The notes under the pieces: generated by a model
Seen by the model: the letters and a program-made list of their open reading frames with translations, nothing else
Databases searched by the model: none
Told to the model about the DNA's origin: nothing
Position numbers and translations under genes: made by a program
Source of the DNA: REEB85 sp018971455
GTDB taxonomy: Bacteria > Pseudomonadota > Alphaproteobacteria > Acetobacterales > Acetobacteraceae
Direction: 5' to 3'
Length of the DNA stretch: 26,692 bases
Assembly (NCBI GenBank): GCA_028871195.1
Contig: JAGWNT010000057.1
Span: 1 to 26,692, forward strand
Shown: one piece after another, positions 7,242-14,319 of the stretch
Layout of the letters: each line of letters begins with the position of its first letter
Numbering within the stretch: position 1 is the first letter of the stretch

Positions 7242-7863
7242 ACGCCGCCTCGGTCGCGGCGCGGATCTCATCGACGCTGACGCCGGCCGCGGTCTCCAGC
7301 AGGACCACGCCGCCGCCGTGCCGGTCAATCGAGAACACGCCGAGATCGGTCACCACCATGTCCACCACGCCGGCGCCGGTCAGCGGCAGCGTGCAGCGGC
7401 TGAGCAGCTTGGGCTTGCCGCCGGCGGTGTGCTCCATCAGCACCACCACGCGGCGCACGCCGGCCACCAGGTCCATCGCCCCGCCCATGCCCTTGACCAT
7501 CTTGCCGGGGATCATCCAGTTGGCGAGGTCGCCATTCTCCGCCACCTGCAAGGCGCCGAGGATGGAGATGTCGATATGCCCGCCGCGCACCATGGCGAAG
7601 CTTGCCGCGCTGTCGAAGAAGCTGGTGGTGGGGATTTCGGTGACGGTCTGCTTGCCGGCATTGATGAGGTCGGCATCCTCCTCGCCCTCGAACGGGAAGG
7701 GGCCCATGCCGAGCATGCCGTTTTCGCTGTGCAGCTGCACGCTGATGCCGTCGGGAATGTGGTTGGCCACCAGCGTCGGGATGCCGATGCCGAGATTGAC
7801 GTAGAAGCCGTCCTCGAGCTCGAGCGCCGCGCGGGCCGCCATCTGATCGCGTGTCCAGGCCAT
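7207..7863 (-). CDS. scoB: 3-oxoacid CoA-transferase subunit B
   Basis: 218-residue beta subunit of a succinyl-CoA:3-ketoacid (or acetoacetate) CoA-transferase, cytoplasmic; with subunit A it moves CoA from succinyl-CoA or another donor onto acetoacetate, enabling use of ketone bodies or polyhydroxybutyrate breakdown products. The catalytic glutamate sits in SENGMLGMGP (Glu47), and NLGIGIPTLVANHIP, GGHIDISILGALQV and KGMGGAMDLVAG are family signatures. The start at 7863 follows TAGGAGA at ideal distance. It is downstream of scoA, separated by an unusually long 135-base gap filled largely by tandem repeats; in most genomes the two genes touch. Whether the acceptor is acetoacetate or another short 3-oxoacid cannot be told from sequence. 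Confidence 0.95.
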   Translation of the reverse strand: MAWTRDQMAARAALELEDGFYVNLGIGIPTLVANHIPDGISVQLHSENGMLGMGPFPFEGEEDADLINAGKQTVTEIPTTSFFDSAASFAMVRGGHIDISILGALQVAENGDLANWMIPGKMVKGMGGAMDLVAGVRRVVVLMEHTAGGKPKLLSRCTLPLTGAGVVDMVVTDLGVFSIDRHGGGVVLLETAAGVSVDEIRAATEAAFSLHPELKVAA

Positions 7864-7880
7864 GCATAAATCTCCTAAAG

Positions 7881-8000
7881 AACGCCCGCGCGCCGCCGTG
7901 TAAGTTTTAGAACGCTCGCGCTCCGCTGCCGCGTGCGGTTGAAAACGCTCGCGCTCCGCTGCCGCGTGCGGTTGAGAACGCTCACGCGCTGCTGCCGCTC
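7881..8000. repeat. 33-bp tandem repeat array between scoA and scoB
   Basis: Two nearly identical 33-base units begin at 7911 and 7944 (first 10 bases AACGCTCGCG, last bases GCGTGCGGTTGA), flanked by a degenerate 30-base copy from 7881 and a partial copy from 7977 that decays toward the scoA stop. Each unit is an imperfect palindrome: on the minus strand AAC-C-GC-A-CGCG pairs with CGCG-A-GC-GTT around a 9-base loop, so the transcript could form a series of small hairpins between the two cistrons. The array contains no spacers and is not a CRISPR. I see no other copy in the window. Confidence 0.8.
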
Positions 8001-8709
8001 ATGCCGCGCGCTTGCGCACGGTGCGTTGCTCGATGCGCTTGTCGACCGTGGCGAGCTTGACGATGCGTTTGACGAAGATGCCGGCGGTGACGATGTGGTC
8101 GGGGTCGATGCTGCCCGGCTCGACCAGCTCCTCGACCTCGGCCACCGTGACCTTGGCCGCGGTGGCCATGATCGGGTTGAAGTTTCGCGCCGTCTTGCGA
8201 TAGACGAGGTTGCCCTCGGTATCGGCCTTCCAGGCATGGATGATGGCCAGATCGGCGAAGATGCCGCGCTCCATCACATAGTCGAGCCCGTCGAACTGCC
8301 GTACCTCCTTGCCTTCCGCGATCTGCGTGCCGGCGCCGGTGCGGGTGAAGAAGGCGGGAATGCCGGCGCCGCCGGCACGGATGCGCTCGGCCAGCGTGCC
8401 TTGCGGGTTGAACTCGATCTCCAGCTCGCCGGCGAGGTATTGCCGCGCAAAGGTGGCGTTCTCCCCGACATAGGAGCTGATCATCTTGCGGATCTGGCGG
8501 GTTTGCAGCAGCAGGCCGAGCCCGGCATCGTCGATCCCGGCATTGTTGCTCACCACGGTGAGGTCCTTCACGCCGGAGTCGCGGATGGCCTCGATCAGGG
8601 AGCCCGGAATGCCGCACAGGCCGAAGCCGCCGGACATGATCGTCATGCCGTCGCGCAGCACGCCGGCCAACGCGGCCGCGGCACCCGGATAGACCTTGTT
8701 CACCGCCAT
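7999..8709 (-). CDS. scoA: 3-oxoacid CoA-transferase subunit A
   Basis: 236-residue alpha subunit of the CoA-transferase. Signatures: VNKVYPGAAAALAGVLRDGMTIMSGGFGLCGIPGSLIEAI at the N-terminus (the CoA-transferase family I GGFG..G.P motif), VVSNNAG, KMISSYVGENATF, ELEIEFNPQGTLAERIRAGGAGIPAFFT and DYVMERGIFADLAIIHAWKAD. Length is standard for the bacterial A subunit. The ATG at 8709 is chosen over upstream 8763 because it gives the usual MAVNKVYP-like N-terminus and has GGGAGGG seven bases ahead. It is first in the scoA-scoB unit. Confidence 0.95.
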   Translation of the reverse strand: MAVNKVYPGAAAALAGVLRDGMTIMSGGFGLCGIPGSLIEAIRDSGVKDLTVVSNNAGIDDAGLGLLLQTRQIRKMISSYVGENATFARQYLAGELEIEFNPQGTLAERIRAGGAGIPAFFTRTGAGTQIAEGKEVRQFDGLDYVMERGIFADLAIIHAWKADTEGNLVYRKTARNFNPIMATAAKVTVAEVEELVEPGSIDPDHIVTAGIFVKRIVKLATVDKRIEQRTVRKRAA

Positions 8710-8748
8710 GCACCACCCTCCCGTTTGCGGCCGTGATGTGCCATCGGC

Positions 8749-8760
8749 CAAGCCGGCTTG
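8749..8760. other. 12-bp perfect palindrome upstream of scoA
   Basis: CAAGCCGGCTTG lies 40 bases ahead of the scoA start, in the position expected for an operator. No regulator gene is adjacent, so this is only a candidate site. Confidence 0.3.
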
Positions 8761-8779
8761 CAACCCGAAACGCGTGCAA

Positions 8780-8805
8780 CCCGGCCCGCCGGCGGGGTGG
8801 CCGGG
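8780..8805 (-). terminator. Possible terminator after the EF-G-like gene
   Basis: CCCGGCC (8780-8786) pairs with GGCCGGG (8799-8805) around a 12-base loop that is itself partly self-complementary. It starts four bases beyond the EF-G-like stop codon on the minus strand. The downstream tail is only mildly T-rich, so termination is plausible but unproven. Confidence 0.45.
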
Positions 8806-8808
8806 CGC

Positions 8809-10800
8809 CTAGGCGGCTCCTCGTTCGGCCCGGCCGCGCGGCTCGGCGAGGTGGTCGAACCGGCGGTGGAAGCTGCCCAGCCCCATCGTCATGGACCGCA
8901 GCTCGATGATCAGGTCGCCCATCTCGGCGGCGGGCACCAGCGCCTCGACATCGTCCCAGCCGGGCCGGTCCGGCATTTCGCCATAGCCCAGAATCTGGCC
9001 GCGCCGCCCGCTCAGCAGGCGTTGCGCCTTGGCGGTGAAGCTGTTCGGCACATGCACCCGGACATGGTCGATCGGCTCCAGCAGCACCGGGTCGGCGGCG
9101 GCCAGTCCTTCATCCATCGCCATGCGGGTCGCCGTGCGGAACGCCATGTCGGAGCTGTCCACGCTGTGAAACGTGCCGTCCACGAGCGTCACGGCGATAT
9201 CGACCACGGGGTGGCCGAGCGGACCCTTGCGCGCCGCCTCCTCCGCCGCTTCGCCGATCGCGGGGATGTAGTTGCGCGGAATGGCGCCGCCGACCACGCG
9301 ATCGACGAACTGGAAGCCCTCGCCGCGGGCGCGCGGGGCGATGTCGATCTTGACGTCGGCGAACTGGCCGTGCCCGCCGGTCTGGCGTTTCAGCCGGGAA
9401 TGCTGGTGCACGGGGCGGCGGATGGTCTCGCGGTAGCCGATGCGCGGGGCGCTGGTGGTCAGGCGCAGGTTGAAGCCGCTGGCCAGCCGCTCCACGGCCG
9501 CGGCGAGGTGCACCTCGCCCTGGCCGTGCAGCACGGTCTGGCCAAGCTCGGCCTCCTGCGTGACCCGCAGCGAGGGGTCTTCCTCGATCAGTTTCTGCAG
9601 CGCGCCGGAGAGCTTGACGTCGTCGCCGCGCGCCTCGGCGACGATGGCCAGCGCGTAGACCGGCTCCGGCGGCGCCGGAAAGGGCAGCGCATCGCCCCCC
9701 AGCGTGGCGCCGGTGGCAACACTGTCGAGCCGGCCAAGCCCGACCAGCTCACCGGCCACGGCACTGCCCGATTTCACCGCCTCGCCGGCCGGCATGCGGA
9801 ACACGCCGCCCACGCGGGCCGCCCCGAAGGCCGCGCCATCCTTCATCTCGCCGCGCCAGATGCGGGCCAGCGAGAGCTTGCCGCCGGCGGCGTGCTGGGT
9901 GCGGAAGACCTGCGCGAGCGCCGCACCTTCCGGGGCGATGCCCAGGCGGGACGCGGTCTCGCCGGCGGATGGCGTGTCGTGGCGCAGCGCCTTCCACAGC
10001 CGCCGCACTCCGTGATCGGCCTCGGCCGCGCCGAGGAGCACCTCGACGACGCGGTCCTCGGCGAGATCGCGGCGCAGCTGGGCATAGATCTCGTCGGTGC
10101 CGGGCGCGATGTCGTCGAGAATCTTCTCGAGCAGCGCATCGTCATGGTCGGCGAGCACCTCGAGCAGGGCGGCCCGCGCCTCCTCCTCGCGCCCGCGCAT
10201 TTCGGCCGGCTGGCTGAGCAGTTCGGAGGGCATGCCGCGCCGGTAGCGATAGGCGCGCGCGCTGACCAGATCGACATAGCCGGTGACCGCGCCGCCGGTG
10301 CGCGTCGGCACCTGGCGCAGCACCAGCGGGGCGGCCGAATATTCCTGCAGGGCCGCCAGCGTGTCGCGTACCGCGCCGTCCAGTGTGTCGATGCGGTTGA
10401 CGAAGACGATATGCGGCACCCGGGCGGCGTCGAGCGCGCGCAGGAAGGGGGCGACCGTCAAGGCCCGTGCCGGCTGCGGGTCGCAGACCACCACCGCGAG
10501 ATCGACCACGGCGATCGCGCAGGCGGTGGCATGGGCGAACTCCACCGAGCCGGGGCAGTCGAGGATCGACCAGGAATCGCCCAGATAGCTGCAATGGCCG
10601 AGGCGCATTTCGGTGCCGGCCCGGCGGGTGCGCGGGTCGCTGCGCCGGATCGGCGCGCCGGCGGTCTGCATCAACGCCTCGAACAGCGTCGATTTGCCGC
10701 TGCCATAGGGGCCGATCAGCGCCACGGACCGCGCCTGGGCGCCGGATTGGGAGTTTGGGCGAGCCCGATCAGAGCCGCCCCCGTTTTCGGGTTTCGACAC
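8809..10800 (-). CDS. Divergent elongation factor G-like GTPase
   Basis: 663-residue translational-GTPase relative with the EF-G domain order: G domain, domain II (ALAQVFRTQHAAGGKLSLARIWRGEMKDG), domain III (LQKLIEEDPSLRV...GQGEVHL), domain IV (GHGQFADVKIDIAPR...GAIPRNYIPAI) and domain V (LLEPIDHVRVHVPNSFTAKAQRLLSGRRGQILG). The nucleotide motifs deviate: G1 is GPYGSGKST (residues 30-38) instead of GHVDAGKT, the switch II motif is DCPGS (81-85) where canonical EF-G has DTPGH, and G4 is NRID (135-138) instead of NKxD. The catalytic switch-II histidine is thus serine. This resembles the EF-G2/FusA2 paralogues rather than the housekeeping translocase; a role in a specialised ribosome or stress function is inference. 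GTG start supported by GGAGG at 10812-10808. Confidence 0.88.
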   Translation of the reverse strand: MSKPENGGGSDRARPNSQSGAQARSVALIGPYGSGKSTLFEALMQTAGAPIRRSDPRTRRAGTEMRLGHCSYLGDSWSILDCPGSVEFAHATACAIAVVDLAVVVCDPQPARALTVAPFLRALDAARVPHIVFVNRIDTLDGAVRDTLAALQEYSAAPLVLRQVPTRTGGAVTGYVDLVSARAYRYRRGMPSELLSQPAEMRGREEEARAALLEVLADHDDALLEKILDDIAPGTDEIYAQLRRDLAEDRVVEVLLGAAEADHGVRRLWKALRHDTPSAGETASRLGIAPEGAALAQVFRTQHAAGGKLSLARIWRGEMKDGAAFGAARVGGVFRMPAGEAVKSGSAVAGELVGLGRLDSVATGATLGGDALPFPAPPEPVYALAIVAEARGDDVKLSGALQKLIEEDPSLRVTQEAELGQTVLHGQGEVHLAAAVERLASGFNLRLTTSAPRIGYRETIRRPVHQHSRLKRQTGGHGQFADVKIDIAPRARGEGFQFVDRVVGGAIPRNYIPAIGEAAEEAARKGPLGHPVVDIAVTLVDGTFHSVDSSDMAFRTATRMAMDEGLAAADPVLLEPIDHVRVHVPNSFTAKAQRLLSGRRGQILGYGEMPDRPGWDDVEALVPAAEMGDLIIELRSMTMGLGSFHRRFDHLAEPRGRAERGAA

Positions 10801-10865
10801 GACGTTACCTCCGCGCCGATGCTAGCGCCGCAACGCGGCCGGGATCGAGTCGTTTATGCACCCCT

Positions 10866-10884
10866 CCCGCCCTTGCCGGGCGGG
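10866..10884. other. Perfect 7-bp hairpin in the divergent spacer
   Basis: CCCGCCC, loop TTGCC, GGGCGGG. It ends 25 bases before the DUF1489 start and could lie in that gene's leader; it has no U-tract. Confidence 0.35.
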
Positions 10885-10909
10885 CCCATATCGCGCATGC
10901 CAGCGCACC

Positions 10910-11332
10910 ATGCTTCATTTGACCAAGCTCGCCGTCGGCATCCGCGACATCGCCCATCTGCGCGAGGTGCAGGCCGCCCGCGCGGCCAGCGATCCGCCGC
11001 TGCGCCACCGCACTCGCAACTTCCCGCGCCGCGCGGCCGAGATCATCGAGGGCGGCTCGATGTACTGGGTGGTCGCCGGCGCCATGCTGGTGCGCCAGCG
11101 CATCGCCGACATCATCGAGGATCGCTGGGACGACGGCAGCGCCTGCGCCGGCCTGGTGCTGGACCCCACCCTGGTGCCGCTCGCCGGCCGGCCGACGCGG
11201 CCATTCCAGGGCTGGCGCTACCTGGAGGCGGCCGCGGCGCCGCCCGATCTCGCCGCGGTGAAGGCCGCCGCCGGCGCCGACGACATGCCCGATGCCCTCA
11301 AGCGCGAGCTGCGGGCGCTGGGGCTACTGTAG
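10910..11332 (+). CDS. DUF1489 family protein
   Basis: 140-residue soluble protein. The pattern LHLTKLAVGIRDIAHL at the start, RTRNFPRRAAEIIEGGSMYWVVAGAMLVRQRIADI in the middle and LVLDPTLVPLAGRPTRPFQGWRYLEAAAAPPDL near the end matches my knowledge of DUF1489, a conserved alphaproteobacterial family with no known function. The start at 10910 is chosen because the family begins at this Leu-Thr-Lys-Leu strand; an in-frame ATG at 10856 would add an unconserved 18-residue tail. It diverges from the EF-G-like gene with a 109-base spacer. Confidence 0.85.
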   Translation: MLHLTKLAVGIRDIAHLREVQAARAASDPPLRHRTRNFPRRAAEIIEGGSMYWVVAGAMLVRQRIADIIEDRWDDGSACAGLVLDPTLVPLAGRPTRPFQGWRYLEAAAAPPDLAAVKAAAGADDMPDALKRELRALGLL

Positions 11333-11376
11333 CGGCGGCGAAACCACTTGCCACCGAATCGGCGGCATCGCATATT

Positions 11377-11411
11377 GATTCCAGGAATCTAGGGCCCGTT
11401 GTTCGATTCCT
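11377..11411. promoter_or_regulatory. Cluster of GATTCC inverted/direct repeats upstream of the Lys/His-rich gene
   Basis: GATTCC-A-GGAATC (11377-11389) is a 13-base interrupted palindrome, and a third half-site GATTCCT at 11405-11411 is an inverted match to AGGAATC at 11383-11389. Between them is the palindrome GGGCCC. This sits 36 to 70 bases ahead of the GTG start, the place for an operator. Binding protein unknown. Confidence 0.4.
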
Positions 11412-11446
11412 GACTCAACCCCAACCCATTCGCCAGGAGCGCCGCC

Positions 11447-11662
11447 GTGATCCTCAACCGCAGAGCTCTGCTCGCCTCGCTCGGCCTGGCATTGCCGGCC
11501 GCCATCGCGACCGCCGCCGAGGCCGCGACCAAGCACGTCACTCACAAGAAGCCGGTCCATCACCTGGCGAAGGCGCACACCGCCAAGCCGCATCACGCCA
11601 CCAAGCGGGTCGCCAAGTCGCATCTCAAGGCGACGCACAAGCCGGTCAAGACCAAGGCCTGA
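11447..11662 (+). CDS. Small exported Lys/His-rich protein with Tat-like signal
   Basis: 71-residue protein with GTG start supported by AGGAG at 11435-11439. Residues 1-27 look like a signal peptide with a twin-arginine start (ILNRRALLASLGLALPAA ... AEA), likely cut after AEA. The mature part of about 44 residues contains 11 Lys, 1 Arg and 9 His and no acidic residue, in repeating pieces such as THKKPVHH, AKPHHATK and ATHKPVK, resembling histone-tail or metal-binding peptides. It would be exported and strongly cationic. Possible roles include binding metal, nucleic acid or anionic polymers; none is shown. The gene ends two bases from the stop of the convergent MFS gene. Small proteins of this type are often missed in annotation; coding is supported by the start signal and signal peptide. 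Confidence 0.7.
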   Translation: MILNRRALLASLGLALPAAIATAAEAATKHVTHKKPVHHLAKAHTAKPHHATKRVAKSHLKATHKPVKTKA

Positions 11663-11664
11663 AC

Positions 11665-12831
11665 CTACCGGCGCAGCGGCACCAGGCAGAGGCTGACCAG
11701 CACCGACACGCCGAGCAATCCGGCGAAGGTCCAGCTGGCCGGCAGGGTGCCGATCAGGGGCGCGAGCAAGGTCGGCGCCGCCGCCTGCGCCAGCAGGTTG
11801 GGCAGGGCGAGCCGGCCGAGCAGGGTGGCGTATCCCTCCGGCCCGAACAGATGCATCGGCAGGGTGCCCCGGCTGATGGTCAGGATGCCGTTGCTCATGC
11901 CATAGGCGAGCGCGAAGACCGCTGGCGGCGCGCCGCCGATGAGGGCGGCGAAGCCGATCGGCAGCAGCGCCGCCCCCAGCCAGGACGTCACGAGCGGGTT
12001 CAGTCCGCGGGCGAATTTCCAGTCGAGCACCCGGGCGCCGACCTGCGCCGGCCCGATCAGCGAGGCGGTGAACACGGCGCCGGCCGGCGACATGCCGAGC
12101 CTGGCCAGCAGCGTCAGCGCATGGACCGAGATGATCGAGAAGATCGCCGCGCGCAGGGTGAAATAGACGGCGAGCAGGATGAAGGCGGCGCGCCGGCCAC
12201 CCGCGAGCGGCGCCGGAGCCACCCCGGCGTGGCCGGGCGCGGCTTTGGCCGAGGCGGCGTCCTGCGGGGCGATGGGCGGCACCCAGCGCAAGGTGATCGG
12301 CAGGATCACGCCGAGCTGGACCGCCGCGAACACCAGCAGGGCGGCGCGCCAGCCGAGATGGGCGACCAGGAAGGTGCCGGTCGGCCATCCCACCGTGCTG
12401 GCGAAGCCGCCCAGCAGCGTCACGCCCACGATCGCCGGCCGCGCGTCCTGCCCGAGCAGCCGGCCGATGGTCGAGAAGGCCGCGTCGTAGAGCCCCATCG
12501 CCATGCCGACGCCGAGGACGCTCCAGGCGACGTACCACAGCACCGCCCCGCTCGCCGCGGCCAGCAACAGGAGGCCCAGAGAGGTGACCAGTGCGGCCGC
12601 GATCAGCATCGGGCGTCCGCCATGCCGGTCGATCGCCCGGCCGACCCGCGGCGCGCAGAGTCCCGCCACCAGCAGCGACCAGGAGAAGCCGCCGAGCAGC
12701 AATGTCGGCGAGAGATGGAGCGACGCCGCGATGGTGCCGACCATGGTGGCCGGGATGTAGTAGGTGGTGGCGTAGGCCAGGGCCTGCGCGACACCGATCG
12801 CCACCGCCAGGCGGCGCGTCAGGCTGCTCAC
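11665..12831 (-). CDS. Major facilitator superfamily transporter
   Basis: 388-residue inner-membrane protein with about twelve hydrophobic helices. The MFS loop motif between helices 2 and 3 is seen as GRAIDRHGGRPMLIAA; another hallmark is GMAMGLYDAAFSTIGRLLG. A charged central linker (PPIAPQDAASAKAAPGHAG) separates the two six-helix halves. Substrate cannot be predicted. The start is a GTG at 12831-12829 overlapping the TGA of the upstream inositol-monophosphatase-family gene in a GTGA arrangement, implying translational coupling. An open frame extends to 13146 but lies inside that gene. It ends convergently two bases from the small Lys/His-rich gene. Confidence 0.88.
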   Translation of the reverse strand: MSSLTRRLAVAIGVAQALAYATTYYIPATMVGTIAASLHLSPTLLLGGFSWSLLVAGLCAPRVGRAIDRHGGRPMLIAAALVTSLGLLLLAAASGAVLWYVAWSVLGVGMAMGLYDAAFSTIGRLLGQDARPAIVGVTLLGGFASTVGWPTGTFLVAHLGWRAALLVFAAVQLGVILPITLRWVPPIAPQDAASAKAAPGHAGVAPAPLAGGRRAAFILLAVYFTLRAAIFSIISVHALTLLARLGMSPAGAVFTASLIGPAQVGARVLDWKFARGLNPLVTSWLGAALLPIGFAALIGGAPPAVFALAYGMSNGILTISRGTLPMHLFGPEGYATLLGRLALPNLLAQAAAPTLLAPLIGTLPASWTFAGLLGVSVLVSLCLVPLRR

Positions 12832-13610
12832 CCGCCGATCCCGGTGATCGCCGTCAGCGCTGCGGCGACTCCCGGGGCGGCCGCCAGGATCGGGTTGCCG
12901 CGCACCGGGCCGTCGCCGGCCATGAAGTCCGAAACCACCGCCCCGGCCTCGGCCAGGATCGCCAGCGCCGCGGCGACGTCCCACAGATTGATGTGCAGTT
13001 CGGCATAGGCATCGATGCGCCCAGCCGCGACGTCGGCCAGGCCGAGCGCGCCCGAGCCGCCGGCGCGCAGCATCGCGCCGCTGCCCATCACGCCCTGCGC
13101 CAGCGCGAAGAAGGCGGTGTTCGGCCGCCGCGGCGACCAGCCGCACTCCACCGCGGCGCGGCTGAGATCGGTGGTCTCGGCGGCGCGGATCGGCGCGCCG
13201 TTCAGCGTCGCGCCGTGGCCCTGGCGGGCGGCGAACACCTCGCCGAGCGCCGGCGCGACGAGCACGCCGAGCAGCGGCTGGCGATCCTCGATCAGGCCGA
13301 TGGAGACGCAGAAGCGGCCGCTGCCGCGGGCGTAGTTGGAGGTGCCGTCGATCGGATCGACCACCCAGCGCAGCCGCCCGTCACGGCCGTGGCCGGTCTC
13401 CTCGCCCTGGAAGCCGTCGGTGGGGAATTGCGCCGCCAAGGCCTCGGCGAGGGCGGATTCGACCGCGCCATCGGCTTCGGTCAACCAGTCCTGGGCGCCC
13501 TTGAGGCTGGCCACCGGCGCGCCGGGTGGCGGGCGCAGGCGCAGCGCGAGCCGTCCGGCTTCCTCGCCCAACGCGATTGCGGCATCGAGTCGGCGGGCAA
13601 GTGCGCTCAT
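12828..13610 (-). CDS. Inositol monophosphatase-family phosphatase (possibly histidinol-phosphatase type)
   Basis: 260-residue Mg2+-dependent phosphomonoesterase of the IMPase fold. Metal ligands are visible: GEETG (Glu70 and Glu71 region), DPIDGTSNYARG (Asp85, Asp88) and LWDVAAALAILAEAGAVV (Asp211). The family includes inositol-1-phosphatase, histidinol-phosphatase (HisN) and CysQ; nothing here separates these firmly, although the relatively short WD segment and SNYARG are compatible with the HisN-like branch. The start at 13610 gives the usual N-terminal helix MSALARRLDAAIALGEEAGR. It overlaps the MFS gene by four bases and diverges from coaE with a 121-base spacer. Confidence 0.88.
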   Translation of the reverse strand: MSALARRLDAAIALGEEAGRLALRLRPPPGAPVASLKGAQDWLTEADGAVESALAEALAAQFPTDGFQGEETGHGRDGRLRWVVDPIDGTSNYARGSGRFCVSIGLIEDRQPLLGVLVAPALGEVFAARQGHGATLNGAPIRAAETTDLSRAAVECGWSPRRPNTAFFALAQGVMGSGAMLRAGGSGALGLADVAAGRIDAYAELHINLWDVAAALAILAEAGAVVSDFMAGDGPVRGNPILAAAPGVAAALTAITGIGG

Positions 13611-13731
13611 CGGAGCTTCCGTATCGTCCGGGCGCAGCCAACACGCTTTCCGCGCCGAGGTCCATGCCCCGCGCGGCGGCGGACAGCATGTCCCGTTGCG
13701 CGGCGGCGGGCGGCATGGTGTTTTGGCCGCC

Positions 13732-14319
13732 ATGAAGACGATCGGCCTCACCGGCGGCATTGGCATGGGCAAATCGACGGCAGCCCAGGTCTTCCGCCGC
13801 GCCCATATTCCGGTGTTCGACGCGGATGCCGCCGTGCACGCGTTGCAGGCGCCGGGCGGCCGGGCGCTGCCGGAGATTGCCGCGGCGTTCCCCGGCACGG
13901 TGGTCGCCGGCCGGCTCGACCGCGCGGCCTTGCGCCGGGCGGTGCTCGGCCAGGTCTCCGCGCTGCGGCGCCTGGAAGCGATTCTGCATCCATTGGTGCG
14001 CGGCATGGAGCGGGCATTCCTCGCCCGCGCCCGCCGTGCCGGCGCCCGGGCGGTGGTGCTCGACATTCCGCTGCTGTTCGAGACCGGCGGCCAGCGGCGG
14101 GTCGATCACGTGGTGGTGGTGTCGGCGCCGCGCGCGGTGCAGCTCCATCGGGTGCGGCTGCGCGGGCGGATGAGCACGGCCCAGATCGAGGCGGTGATCG
14201 CCCAGCAGACGCCCGACCGCCACAAGCGGCGCCATGCCGATACGCTGGTCCGCACCGGGCTTTCCCGCCACCATGCCCAGCGCACGCTGCGCCGGCTGAT
14301 TCGCGAGTTGCAGGGATGA
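13732..14319 (+). CDS. coaE: Dephospho-CoA kinase
   Basis: 195-residue cytoplasmic kinase for the last step of coenzyme A synthesis, phosphorylating the 3'-hydroxyl of dephospho-CoA. The Walker A is GGIGMGKST (residues 8-16), followed by VFDADAAVH (Asp30, Asp32), LHPLVRGMER, and the domain VVLDIPLLFETGGQRRVDHVVVVSAP typical of CoaE, with a C-terminal lid RMSTAQIEAVIAQQTPDRHKRRHAD. Length is standard. The start at 13732 puts the P-loop at the usual distance; the longer open frame upstream is non-coding. Its TGA overlaps the dnaQ ATG (ATGA), a conserved alphaproteobacterial pair. Confidence 0.96.
   Translation: MKTIGLTGGIGMGKSTAAQVFRRAHIPVFDADAAVHALQAPGGRALPEIAAAFPGTVVAGRLDRAALRRAVLGQVSALRRLEAILHPLVRGMERAFLARARRAGARAVVLDIPLLFETGGQRRVDHVVVVSAPRAVQLHRVRLRGRMSTAQIEAVIAQQTPDRHKRRHADTLVRTGLSRHHAQRTLRRLIRELQG

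Noticed and set aside
7881..8000. CRISPR array
   Set aside because: The units are contiguous with no spacers and degrade at both ends; no cas gene is near.
7875..8237. A 120-codon minus-strand protein with an 11-residue repeat (NRTRQRSASV)
   Set aside because: It is an alternative frame of scoA running into the DNA repeat; the repeat pattern comes from the 33-base period being divisible by three.
8758..13008. A 1416-codon open frame on the plus strand across scoA, EF-G-like, DUF1489 and MFS genes
   Set aside because: It runs antisense to well-recognised genes, has low-complexity Arg/Gly/Ala/His composition and no domain. Long empty frames opposite real genes are normal in GC-rich DNA.
12832..13146. 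N-terminal extension of the MFS transporter
   Set aside because: The open frame lies entirely within the phosphatase gene and encodes Arg-rich low-complexity sequence; the GTGA overlap gives a normal MFS N-terminus.
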